Shown here piece by piece: positions 55,101 to 64,000 of a DNA stretch of 64,000 bases; within the stretch, counting starts at the first letter, position 1; each line of letters starts with the position of its first letter. The translations under genes were made by a program, and so were the position numbers. The DNA lies in contig NC_066269.1 of the NCBI RefSeq assembly GCF_905404315.1, positions 4,526,001-4,590,000 of the forward strand, given 5' to 3'. This DNA is from Leptidea sinapis. Lineage: Eukaryota > Arthropoda > Insecta > Lepidoptera > Pieridae. Below the pieces are notes generated by a model that ran no database searches, was not told the DNA's origin, and was given only the letters and a program-made list of their open reading frames with translations.

Positions 55101-58100
55101 ATGCAACCTTCTTAGTAATAAAAAAAACAATTAGCGGGAGATTATCAATTGTTTTTTTATCTCACATCAAAGTTCTACGTACGCAACTATAATGGAATTA
55201 AGTCGAAAAGATTTTAGAGCGATGATTTTTTAAGATTTTAAAAGTTCTCTCTCTCTCTCCGCAAGACTGTGCCGTTTGTCTTCAAAATGCCTTTGGGAGA
55301 GAAGCACCTTCAGATCAGATGTGGTCCTCCTGTTTTATAAAATGGTTCGAAAGCATGAAAAAATGTTTAAAATGTAAAGGATAGATAGTATTTTGAAAAG
55401 CAATAATCATAATATTTTGGTTATAACATATTGTTTTTTTAAGTTACGCAAAACTTTTAGTGTGACCTACGTGTGTGTTTTAGTTGTGGATGAATCCATG
55501 TACTGAGTATTATTTTGCTTACAATTGCAGGTAACGGTTCGGACACTAGACAAGCTACATGTGATGTCCCACATGTCGCATCAGTACACACGGAAGACAT
55601 TCTTCACGCTGTCATTCTGCGAGTGCTGCAGAAGGCTGCTCTTCAACGGATTCTACTGCTCGCAATGTAACTTTAAGTTCCACCAGAGATGTGCAGACAA
55701 AGTCCCTAGTATATGCCATCAGGTATGTATTTTTTTTAATCAGGGTATACCATGTATAAATCAAATTCTTTATTAATCCGACTTTACTCACGTTTGATCG
55801 TTGTCGGTACCGATTAGTTTCGGACCATTCGGAGGTGAGTGTGGTGGGTTCGCGATAACGTCCCACCACTTACTGCGGACTTGGTCTCTTAGTGCGCGGT
55901 TGGACAGGGCTGTGAGCGCGGGGTGCGCCGGTGGTGATGACGAACACGGTATCACTGACGCTGTGTCACTATTGGTGTTCACAGGTGCACAAAATGTACT
56001 CACAATGTCAATGATCATCGGCACTATGGGTCTTATTGCTAGTATTGAGAGTATATATCGCTCAAAGACTATGTTGCCACGACATGAATTATGCTGTATG
56101 ACCACCGTGTGCTATGGGTAATGGCCTTTTTCTACCGGAAAGCATTAATGTCCAAACATTATTGTGTTTCCGTTTGAAGTCGCTTTATGGCGAAGTTTTA
56201 TATCAATACAATCTGGTCGCAATTGGGAAGGCACTCATAATATTTGTTTCAATCAAGAATCCTAAGCGGCATTTTATCTCGATTGAGAACGTAGGATATT
56301 ATAATTTTCACTCCCCTATGATTGAGAATGGAGAATAACACGCCAGCGGCTGGCCAGAGTGAAACAGTAAGGGACATTAATATTGATGGTTGCTGCTATC
56401 CTAAGGTGAACACCTGGTGAACCCTCAGTATGTCTACATAATATTATGTCGAATGTCATCAGAGTTTTATTTGTCTCTTATTTTTAACGACATAATTATC
56501 GATACAAAATAATGTCTTTAATGTTTGATTGGTAAATTCATGTAGATGAGACACATTCTTCACTTGAGTTGTCATTTATTTTTGCACTGTTTTTTCGAGA
56601 GCAGGAAAATACATTTACGTATTTGGACCCTGAGACAGGACCCATATTACGCGGACACCTCCTAAAAACTCAAAACCTCCAAAAATATGCATCAGCATAG
56701 CTTGAAAGATTTTCCAACGAAGACTTGGGCAATTATTTATGCACATGTGTATTGTCCTTTTAAAAAATAAATCTGAAGCTGTTGTAACACCTGTCTGTAA
56801 TGTTCGTCGTTTGCTCACGAGTGAAACAACTAATCTTTACTATGTAGTACTACACCCGGACACGTCCGCACGCAACCAATAGCCGATTAGAACTGGCCTT
56901 CCGCTGTACTGTGCATTCCTTATATAGTACTCAACGTTACACAGTTAATGTGACTGTCGGTGTCATGACAGTGACAATGATAGTTAACACATACTCTGTT
57001 AAGACTAGATGTCAGTACACTACACTGTCCACAAAAAAAAACCTATAATGAGGTTCTATACAAAGACAAATCACGTCATATAAAAACAAAGCCGAAATAT
57101 GGAACAAGCCACAAATTACACCATAATAAGCTTCGACTGCTATATTTATACATTGCCGCATTTATACCAGTCGCTTAAAATATTCTTGGTCAATAAGTAC
57201 CAATGTAAAACATTTATTTAGTTCGGATTTGATTCGGACAGTGACAGTTGACACACGACTAAGGAGTTACAGTCCACTTAACTTACAGTCCATAAGTACA
57301 CTTTTGCCGTTCCGCCATCAGACTGCGAATGATTTGTCCTTATATATGTATAGAACGTCATTGTCTAGGAAGATATTTTAATTTACTTGTTCTTTTAAAA
57401 GGTTATATATAAGTTTATTCATAATAATAATGATGTCTCGTACAGGTCCGAATGCCTGACACGTACTACGCAGCGCTGCTCGCCAAGAATCCAGAGAACC
57501 AAGCCGGTATTCTGTATGTTTCGTCACAGTTCAGCTATCCGAACAAGTTAGTAAAAGTCTCGGACCCGGGAGCCGATTTTTGAGTTTCGAGCGCTCAAGA
57601 GTGTTTGATATAATTTAATTAACGACAATTTGTCACCATTATTCAAAGTCAAAGAAATCTTTATTCACTGTAAAACTTTATAAGTTATTTAGTGCAAGTC
57701 AGGATGAAGTACAAAAGTTTCAATAGCATTCAAATGAGTATAAAAATATTCATTAACAAAATTTAGAACATTAATTTCAACTATCTTTATCATTCAAATA
57801 ATCTTTCACATTATAATAGGCCTTAGATGTTAATTTATTTTTTATGACACATTTAAATTTTTTAACAGGTAATATTATTTTTTTGACTGCCGTATGATTA
57901 AAAAGTACTAATTAAAAAATTTGATTTATAATTGAGAATTTTTACTTCTACTAGGCGCTCCGTGTTTTTATTTTTTATTTACGACGTGTTATATTTTTTA
58001 AATGTTATATTTTATTATTTGAAACTGAAGTGGCAATGGGCAGGGCACATTGCTCGACGGACAGATGGCCGTTGGGTAGTAAAGTCCTCGAATGGCGACC

Positions 58101-60320
58101 ACGTACCGGAAGACGCAGTGTTGGTAGGCCCACACAAGAGTAGGTTGGATGAGGGCAGCGCAGGAGCGATCGTCATGGCGATCTTTGGGGGTCGTCTTCC
58201 GGTTGAGATGATGATGATGATATTTTTTAAGAGTTCCCCAGGGAGCGTGATACACATTTAGAACAATATACGTAAAAATAATCGGGATAAAGAGTTATGT
58301 AGGAATTATTATCACTTCTTTGAATGTGAGCCCTTGACATTAAAAAATGGCCTCTTTAGACAGCGGTGAAGTTAGTTTAGAAGTTGGTATTTACTTGGTT
58401 TCATCAATTTCATAACTAGCAGTTTTTATGACTGCCTGTTCATCTTTATATTTTCAATTGTTTTAAAATACATTTGGAGAAAATCCAGAGTTTAATTATC
58501 AAATTATCAAATTTAGACCACTGTAGGTGTATAATATAAACAGTAAAGTAAACACACAAATAAATTTTAAAAACAAAATTTTATTAACGATGCGGGGTTC
58601 GAACCCATGACCTCTTGCGTTCCGTGCGAGTGTTCTTCCGACTGAGCCATAAAATATTGTTTTCATATTTTATTTGTGTTTTAATCCTAGAAATGAGGGC
58701 TATCACTTTTAAACCATAACAAATAGTAAAGTACTGTTCCCGCCCGCTTCGCTGGGCGAATTTTAAAAGGATATAAATTAAATTTTATTTATATATATAA
58801 AAGAGAATGTATTATTGTATGTTCCCTAATAACTCCTAAACTATTCGGCCGATCTCAATGAAATCTATTGTAATAGATTCGTTGAAGCTCAAGGAAGTTT
58901 ACATATGTAATTTATATGGCAAAACAACGTTTGCCAGGTCAGCTAGTTACAAATACAATAAAAAAATAAGTAGCCATAAACCATCTAGGATAAATTTCGC
59001 ATGGAATGGTGGTAGTTTTATGTCGATACTATCTACTATAAGTGGCTTAGGCGTGATTGAGCCTCAAACAAAGACCATTTTCATTCTATATATATAGATT
59101 TGCGGTGAGGTTAAATAGTCCTTTCAACGTAAAAACGTAGTGAATAGTGACGTAGTGACCGGGTTTTGTGACCCACAGACAGCAACACCCACGCTCACTG
59201 AACCAGCAGGACAGATCCAACTCGGCTCCCAACGTGTGCATCAACATGGTGCAGCGACCGATGACCCTGGCCGAACACCAGAGGAAACAGAATCAGGTAG
59301 TTATTTATTTATTTATTAGCATTATTTACAATCACAATAATCACACAAATATAAAAAAAATAGAACTAAAAACTAGGCACTAAATGTAGTGATTACTTAC
59401 AAATACACACAGTATGCACAGAAATAATTATATTTTTGCGTAAAAGTTACATTTTGATAATAGTTATTGCGCGCGACGTTTTAATACCATTCCAGGTGTC
59501 GTTTTTGGGATGACTGATCTGGAAAGGTCTTGAAACGTCGGGTTAACTAAAATAAAAATGTAACTTTTACGCAAAAATCTAATGAAGAAACAGTTACAAT
59601 TACACGCGTTTTAATCCTTTAAAAGTGTTTTATTGAAATGTGTAACACTCGCGTTAATCAAAGAAAATACTATATGATATACTAAATACTAATAGATACC
59701 GACCCGCGGAACGACGCCGCCGTAAGGAATCCCTTCCAAGCGAGTGTGACGAAGTCTACCACGGGTGCATGAGTAGTATAAAAGCCTTTATGTAGATACT
59801 TCCTTTGACGCGTTAGGGAAAAATTCTCAGAGTGATTTTTTACGATGTGTGCGCACACCGACACCTAAATTCGACACCCTGACGTTAATTGGTGAACTAG
59901 ACCATTTGTATCATACTTCATACTAAATTAACTAAATTATGCGGTATAATAATATATCCATTAGTTTCTTTTTTTATGGAAAAGAACAAACGAGCGTACG
60001 GGTCACCTGGTGTTCAGTGATCACCGCCATATTCTCGTGCAACACCAGAGGAATCACAAGACAAACTACAAACATAAAATAGCACGAGATTTATTTAAAG
60101 ATTTTTGTTTTGTTTGGCCAATGAAGTATAACTTCTAGCGTGCGAACATAAGTACACAAACACACACACATTTGCTTAGTAATAGTAACAGAGCTTGTTT
60201 GTACGTTGATAGTGCAGCAGCAACTCGCCGCAGTCGTCCAACTACCTCTCGTCCACCCGACACAATAAGGACGACAAGGAACGCGACCAGCACAGCCAAA
60301 GCACCCAGGTCGGTCACCCC

Positions 60321-60355
<35 letters not shown>

Positions 60356-63300
60356 CAGATGCACACACACACAAATACACATTCACACATAAACATAGAC
60401 ACACACACACACACACACCGTCGGTTGGAAAGAAAGCGGTCGGAAAACAAATCCCGCGACATTAGCACGACAGAAGAGGAAGAGGACTGGAGGCGGGCTA
60501 CACGACGTAATGCCTAGCGGCGGTTCCGTGAGGAAAGAAGGGGCTGACGCCAGAGGAGGTTTTTTAGTCGGTATGGGTGGTGGGTTAAATTACAGCTACA
60601 ATCTTACAGTTAAGTTACAGTTACAAACTACAATTACATGTATAATGATCAAGTGTATTAAAAGTTTACTTATGTATAATATTAAATTAATTATTTATGT
60701 AATAAATATCTACGTACACAATTTATATCCAATCTACAGTTAAGTTACAGTAATAATCTTAACTGACTTACAGATACAATATTACAGTTGAGTTACAGTT
60801 ACAAACTACAATTAAGTACTTATATTATAATCAAATATATTAAAATGATAATTAATGTAATAAGTACCTACATATTTATAAAAAAAAATTAAATAAGTAT
60901 ATTTGCACTATATGCGAAACACAAACAATTTCCGTGTATTTAGACCCCAAATAATAGCGCTTTCGGACTCAAGGGCATCTACGAGTAGTTAGAATTACAG
61001 CCGTTCCCAATATTCAGTCTATCTCCGGTCCTACTTGAGATAAAAATCGTAACTATCGTTGACTTTTATGGCCTAATAAACTTATCGACGGTAACTCACC
61101 TTATCCGTACACGCTGTCTGTCAATGGGAGGACGAATAGCTTACCAGCGATAGAAGTTTGTGTGCAAATAACAATTCACGCGTCTCAATATAAGGCGGTA
61201 AGAATGACTTATCGGGTATATTGGGACAGCTTCAGATTATTGACAGCTAATTACTGACAGTAGAAGGTAGTATTTATTTGTAGATAGTATATTGGGAATG
61301 GCCGCTACAGTGCTAGTACCTACCTTGCCAGAAAACCAATGCATGCCCCTGAAAGGTAGTATTAAAAAGTAACATTGGATTGGTCTGTTGGGCAGGCATC
61401 ACCGACGGGCACGCTAAGGCCACGGCGTGCCCGTGCCCGAAGCGCGGACGAGTCGTGGAAGCATGCGTTGTCACCGCGCGAGAGCTACGATGACTGGGTC
61501 ATCCACGCTGATGAGATCCTCATCGGCGCCAGGATAGGTGGGTAGCAATCTTAATGATGATCCGCGTGAGGGACGTCCTTTGACAGCGACTACTGAAGAT
61601 AACATCAGTGCTGTGCGACGCATGATAGAGGAAGATAAGAGAGTGATCCCCAGTTGTCTAGTAGTTGTCACCGCGCGAGAGCTACGATGACTGGGTCATC
61701 CACGCTGATGAGATCCTCATCGGCGCCAGGATAGGTGGGTAGCAATCTTAATGATGATCCGCGTGAGGGACGTCCTTTGACAGCGACTACTGAAGATAAC
61801 ATCAGTGCTGTGCGACGCATGATAGAGGAAGATAAGAGAGTGATCCCCAGTTGTCTAGTAGTTGTCACCGCGCGAGAGCTACGATGACTGGGTCATCCAC
61901 GCTGATGAGATCCTCATCGGCGCCAGGATAGGTGGGTAGCAATCTTAATGATGATCCGCGTGAGGGACGTCCTTTGACAGCGACTACTGAAGATAACATC
62001 AGTGCTGTGCGACGCATGATAGAGGAAGATAAGAGAGTGATCCCCAGTTGTCTAGTAGTTGTCACCGCGCGAGAGCTACGATGACTGGGTCATCCACGCT
62101 GATGAGATCCTCATCGGCGCCAGGATAGGTGGGTAGCAATCTTAATGATGATCCGCGTGAGGGACGTCCTTTGACAGCGACTACTGAAGATAACATCAGT
62201 GCTGTGCGACGCATGATAGAGGAAGATAAGAGAGTGATCCCCAGTTGTCTAGTAGTTGTCACCGCGCGAGAGCTACGATGACTGGGTCATCCACGTTGAT
62301 GAGATCCTCATCGGCGCCAGGATAGGTGGGTCATTTGAGATTATATATATTATACCTTATATATTTTATGACTGAGAAATCCCGGGTAGTAGTAAATAGA
62401 ACACGTCCTTCCGTAACAAGGTCTAATTGTGACTAATAAAGAGAATATAATCACTACGTTCTGTGACTAACGTCATAGTGTGATCTGCAATTCTATACAT
62501 TATGCTGTACTACATTATGTTATCTAAACATTATGATATAGTACCTGTAAGTACACATATCACAATGACAATAAGGGACGAGACGAGCAGGACGTTCAGC
62601 TGATGGTAATAGATACGCCCTGCCCATTACAATGCAGTGACGGTCACCGCAAAAATTCTGAGCGGCACTAATATATTCAGCCTCATTTGCCCAGTGATTT
62701 CACTAGCTACGGCGTCCTTTCACGGAAAAAATAGGCGCCGTTGTTGTACCCATAATCTAGCCGGCCTTTTTAAATGTAATAACTTTCTGCAGATTAAGTT
62801 AAATAATATAAAAAACTTATTAAGGGTTGGATGCACCAATCCATCACCAATTTATAAACATGTCAAGTATTCAAAAAAATGTATAGGTTTATTATATAAC
62901 CGACTGTCCAGTGTCCAGCCGCCTCAAAATATTTTATAAACACGTCTAGTATTCAAAAAACTGTCCAGTGTCCAGCCGCCTAAAATAGCGAATGTTCACG
63001 ACCATGACGCATGACCCAGCCATCGCTACCCTCGACCATATTTGAGGATCCTCCAAGATTCTGGTATTATGTTAATGTTGTATCAACAAAATTTTAATTT
63101 TAAATGTTATGTGGACAGGATCCGGCAGCTTCGGGACAGTGTACAAGGCGCACTGGCACGGTCCGGTCGCGGTTAAGACGCTTAACGTTAAGACGCCGAC
63201 GCCCGCGCAGCTGCAGGCATTCAAAAACGAGGTACACCACTCACTGTTCTGTATGGGAGTGACTATATCACTAATTTCATTGTGAGTGTGTGAAGTGATC

Positions 63301-64000
63301 ATCCATTCTTTCTTGCAACTTGATGCCACCCTGCCTGATTGCCGCTCAGGATTATTGAAAAACACAAAAATTCTGAGCGGCACTACAACTACGCTCTTCA
63401 CCTTGCGACATAAGTTATCAAGTCTCATATGCCCAGTAATTTCACTAGCTACGGCGCCCTTCAGTTCAAAAACACAGTAACGCTTACACATTACTCCTTC
63501 ACGGCAGAAATAGGCGCCGTTATGGTGCCCATAATCTAGCCGGCATCCTGTGCAAAGGAGCCTCCCACAGGTGAAAGGATGACACACATATATATATATG
63601 TGTGTCATCCTTTTCTCGCCGCACACACACAAAAACGTGGGGTTAATTGTATGTCGCTGGATTCTACGGTCAATTAAAAATGTTTCTGGTTGGCATATAC
63701 ATAACGTGTGTCAACAAATTTGCCTCCATTTCCATCTACTTCAAAGTTGTCGTTTCATGTATGATGAGGCATTAGGCTGGTGTTGATGAAGCTTATCGTA
63801 ATACGAGATTCTTGGTGGTCGCCGGCAGGTGGCGGTACTGCGCAAAACGCGGCACTGCAACATCCTACTGTTCATGGGGTGCGTGTCGAAGCCGTCGCTG
63901 GCCATCGTGACGCAGTGGTGCGAGGGCTCGTCGCTCTACCAGCACCTGCACGTGCTGGAGACGCCGCTGCCCATGTTGTACCTCATCGACGTTGCGCGCC
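49166..64000 (+). CDS. Raf (phl): Raf serine/threonine protein kinase (partial)
   Basis: Eight coding exons: 49166-49744, 55531-55722, 57446-57546, 59179-59296, 60218-60308, 61396-61537, 63119-63231 and 63829 to the edge. Exon 1 has the insect Raf N-terminus (VTRENIDALNAKF) and the Ras-binding domain (FLRAHLPNQQRTSVQ, ALKLRNLTCEMCEVV). Exon 2 is the C1 zinc finger (H-x12-C-x2-C, FYCSQCNFKFHQRC). Exon 4 has the 14-3-3 site RSNSAPNV. Exon 6 has ESYDDWVIHADEILIGARIG. Exons 7-8 give the glycine loop GSGSFG, the VAVK lysine, FKNEVAVLRKTRH and VTQWCEGSSLYQHLH. Raf links Ras to MEK/ERK. The start ATG 49166 follows an in-frame stop. The rest of the kinase domain is beyond the window. The exon 4-5 join is out of phase as read. 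Confidence 0.93.
49906..50105 (-). repeat. Dispersed short repeat (family R1), Raf intron 1
   Basis: Reverse-orientation copy: GAAATTACTGGGCAAATGAG, ATCTTGTCTCAAGGTGACG, GTTTTTCAAGAATCCTGAG, GAATGTCCTGCTCGTCTC. It has a small duplication TTAACTTAACTTAAC near 49951. Confidence 0.75.
50270..50460 (-). mobile_element. LINE 3' end remnant, Raf intron 1
   Basis: Text ATTCACGTAGGTCACGGAAA, TGACACTTATGAATGCC and TCTACCGCTACTTCGTAAAG resembles the 3' UTR of a common lepidopteran LINE, read in reverse. No coding part remains. Confidence 0.5.
50880..51100 (+). mobile_element. LINE C-terminal remnant, Raf intron 1
   Basis: Conceptual translation gives IIGVTDSPLCRGCMEAEEAP, then EHMLM and CSNLKRLLDFWNYLGWLE, a C-terminal cysteine/histidine cluster of a LINE ORF2. 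One stop interrupts it. Confidence 0.6.
52030..52310 (-). mobile_element. Jockey-type LINE RT C-terminal remnant
   Basis: The minus strand reads ILQGSQNAILKSIIKAPWFI then TNDEVH, which matches the 'RxQNxxLRxIxNAPWFVxNxxxH' signature of jockey RT proteins. The rest is degenerate. Confidence 0.6.
52310..52590 (+). repeat. Dispersed repeat (family R2), Raf intron 1
   Basis: Shares CTCAAGTACATCTCACCTA and an AACTATCTATGTAGT block with 40680-40790, and CAGCTTTCAAATAAA, CAAAATTGGTTC and GAGAACCTCCTCCTTTTTT with 33930-34095. The three partial copies define one longer dispersed element. Confidence 0.55.
53374..53413. repeat. Perfect 15-bp inverted repeat
   Basis: GAAATCCATTTCAAA (53374-53388) and TTTGAAATGGATTTC (53399-53413) are exact reverse complements with a 10-base loop. 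Confidence 0.85.
53740..54060 (-). mobile_element. Degenerate LINE fragment, Raf intron 1
   Basis: The minus strand around 53790-53880 gives SHKSS, IPPIVRTCAPEL, comparable to the SSGPDGISPIVLRTCAPEL motif of the jockey/CR1-type family in this window. The flanks are too degraded to delimit. Confidence 0.45.
54461..54525. repeat. Inverted repeat with 13-bp perfect core
   Basis: AGGAGGTAGTTCA (54478-54490) and TGAACTACCTCCT (54496-54508) pair exactly around a five-base loop. Imperfect pairing extends outward (ACTAATAGCCAGTT against AAATGGCTGTTAGT) to a stem of about 30 bp. It lies among degenerate repeat text with CGGTCCAG...GTTAAG motifs. Confidence 0.8.
56105..56330 (-). repeat. Diverged R1 copy, Raf intron 2
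   Basis: Only part of the R1 blocks survive (ATTGTGTTTCCGTTTGAAG, TCAAGAATCCTAAGCGGCA). The order is that of a reverse-orientation copy. Confidence 0.5.
57640..57910 (-). mobile_element. LINE C-terminal/3' UTR remnant, Raf intron 3
   Basis: The minus strand encodes KFKCVIKNKLTSKAYYNVKD then YLNDKDS, the usual end of a lepidopteran LINE RT protein, followed by a 3' UTR. Confidence 0.6.
58002..58219 (+). mobile_element. 5'-truncated RTE tail, Raf intron 3
   Basis: Encodes LKWQWAGHIARRTDGRWV and, after a shift, VLEWRPRTGRRSV, then the GATGATGATGAT tail. Direct repeats ATATTTTTTAA lie at 57991-58001 and 58220-58230. Same tail type as 11699-11953, opposite orientation. Confidence 0.75.
58589..58655 (-). 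repeat. tRNA-like sequence, probably tRNA-derived SINE head
   Basis: The minus strand has an A-box TGGCTCAGTCGG (58649-58638) and a B-box GGTTCGAACCC with T-loop symmetry, spaced as in a tRNA. No paired acceptor stem is visible and the anticodon stem has mismatches. It is therefore more likely a tRNA-derived SINE head or pseudo-tRNA than a working gene. Confidence 0.6.
58790..58946 (+). mobile_element. Short Helitron-like element, Raf intron 3
   Basis: Ends CAACGTTTGCCAGGTCAGCTAG then T, the same terminus as 4586-4899 (CAACGTTTGCTGGGTCAGCTAG then T). The 5' border is approximate. Internal AACTCCTAAACTATTCGGCC is a common motif of such elements. Confidence 0.6.
59432..59578. mobile_element. 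Foldback MITE with 24-bp perfect inverted repeats
   Basis: The 24 bases at 59432-59455 (core TTGCGTAAAAGTTACA) are the exact reverse complement of 59555-59578. The 99-bp interior has no coding potential but contains a second weak inverted match (GCGACGTTTTAA / TTGAAACGTCG). It lies in Raf intron 4. Confidence 0.75.
59968..60062 (-). mobile_element. LINE 3' UTR fragment, Raf intron 4
   Basis: GAGCGTACGGGTCACCTGGT and GCAACACCAGAGGAATCACA match the 3' ends of the jockey/CR1-type LINEs at 42090 and 28860-28930, in antisense. Confidence 0.7.
60326..60418. repeat. (CA)n microsatellite
   Basis: Two long CA runs with a short degenerate middle lie just after the donor of Raf exon 5. Confidence 0.9.
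60592..60845 (+). repeat. Imperfect direct repeat, Raf intron 5
   Basis: About 100 bp containing TTACAGTTAAGTTACAGTTA and CAAACTACAATTA occurs at 60592-60690 and again at 60733-60845 with substitutions. Confidence 0.6.
61468..62331 (+). repeat. 197-bp tandem array: Raf exon 6 piece plus mariner fragment
   Basis: Identical units begin at 61468, 61665, 61862 and 62059, and a partial one at 62256. Each starts with the last 70 bases of Raf exon 6 and its GTGGGT donor, followed by about 120 bases that read in one frame as SNLNDDPREGRPLTATTED then NISAVRRMIEEDKRV. That matches the helix-turn-helix/linker part of mariner-family transposases. The final partial unit has one change (GCT to GTT, Ala to Val) and then normal intron sequence. 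Only the first copy is joined to the true exon acceptor at 61396. Confidence 0.9.
62575..62765 (+). repeat. Dispersed short repeat (family R1), Raf intron 6
   Basis: Forward copy with GACGAGCAGGACGTTCAGCT, GATGGTAATAGATACGCCCT and CATAATCTAGCCGGCC blocks. Confidence 0.75.
63300..63570 (+). repeat. Dispersed short repeat (family R1), Raf intron 7
   Basis: The most complete forward copy: ATTCTGAGCGGCACTACAAC, CACCTTGCGACATAAG, CACATTACTCCTTCACGGCA and ATAATCTAGCCGGCATCCTG. Confidence 0.8.
63574..63613. repeat. Perfect 40-bp palindrome
   Basis: Two 20-base arms, AAAGGATGACACACATATAT and its exact reverse complement, meet without a spacer in an AT-repeat centre. Confidence 0.9.

Noticed and set aside
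58589..58655. Functional tRNA gene
   Set aside because: No matching acceptor stem and a mismatched anticodon stem; kept only as a tRNA-like repeat.
60091..60468. Cysteine/valine-rich minus-strand frame
   Set aside because: It is a translation of the CA microsatellite and the reverse of Raf exon 5.
61471..62262. Four identical 66-codon minus-strand frames in the tandem array
   Set aside because: They are the reverse strand of the Raf exon piece plus mariner fragment and repeat only because the DNA repeats.

Overview
The window is nuclear DNA of an insect, almost certainly a lepidopteran (moth or butterfly). The evidence is AT-rich DNA, spliced genes with GT-AG introns, insect-type homologues of RBM45, IMP3 and Raf, and a dense load of non-LTR retrotransposons of I, RTE and jockey/CR1 type, Helitron-like ends and short dispersed repeats of kinds common in Lepidoptera. 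No bacterial, plasmid or CRISPR features are present.

Layout. 1-1931: 5' part of an I-clade LINE (copy A, minus strand). 2363-3826: RBM45, a four-RRM RNA-binding protein in one uninterrupted reading frame. 4586-4899: Helitron-like element. 4990-12080: an old RTE-clade LINE split by a nearly complete I-clade LINE (5625-11159) and by a 255-bp RTE tail (11699-11953). 13284-15177: an unrecognised two-exon coiled-coil gene on the minus strand. 15304-19476: I-clade LINE copy B (minus). 19632-25248: a near-intact I-clade LINE with poly(A) and 14-bp target duplications (plus). 25462-31531: IMP3 in four exons, with its second intron full of jockey/CR1-type LINE sequence. 31850-48460: a gene-poor block of LINE fragments, a 100-bp minisatellite, a segmental duplication, a piggyBac-like remnant and two possible orphan exons. 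49166-64000: the Raf kinase gene, eight coding exons visible. It runs off the right edge inside the kinase domain.

How the parts relate. IMP3 acts in ribosome biogenesis, RBM45 in RNA binding and Raf in MAP-kinase signalling, so the genes share no pathway. The coiled-coil gene and IMP3 are head to head. Without the two LINEs between them their start codons would be only about 470 bp apart, so a shared promoter region has probably been split by about 9.8 kb of insertions.

The most unusual structure is at 61468-62331. The 3' part of a Raf coding exon, with its splice donor, is fused to a mariner transposase fragment and repeated in tandem with a 197-bp period (five exon-piece copies, four mariner pieces). 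Other notable points are a canonical -1 slippery heptamer exactly at the RT/RNase H frame junction of one LINE, nested insertions confirmed by target-site duplications and by the host reading frame resuming, and several perfect inverted repeats inside Raf introns. Family names rest on motif recognition by eye; no database search was possible.
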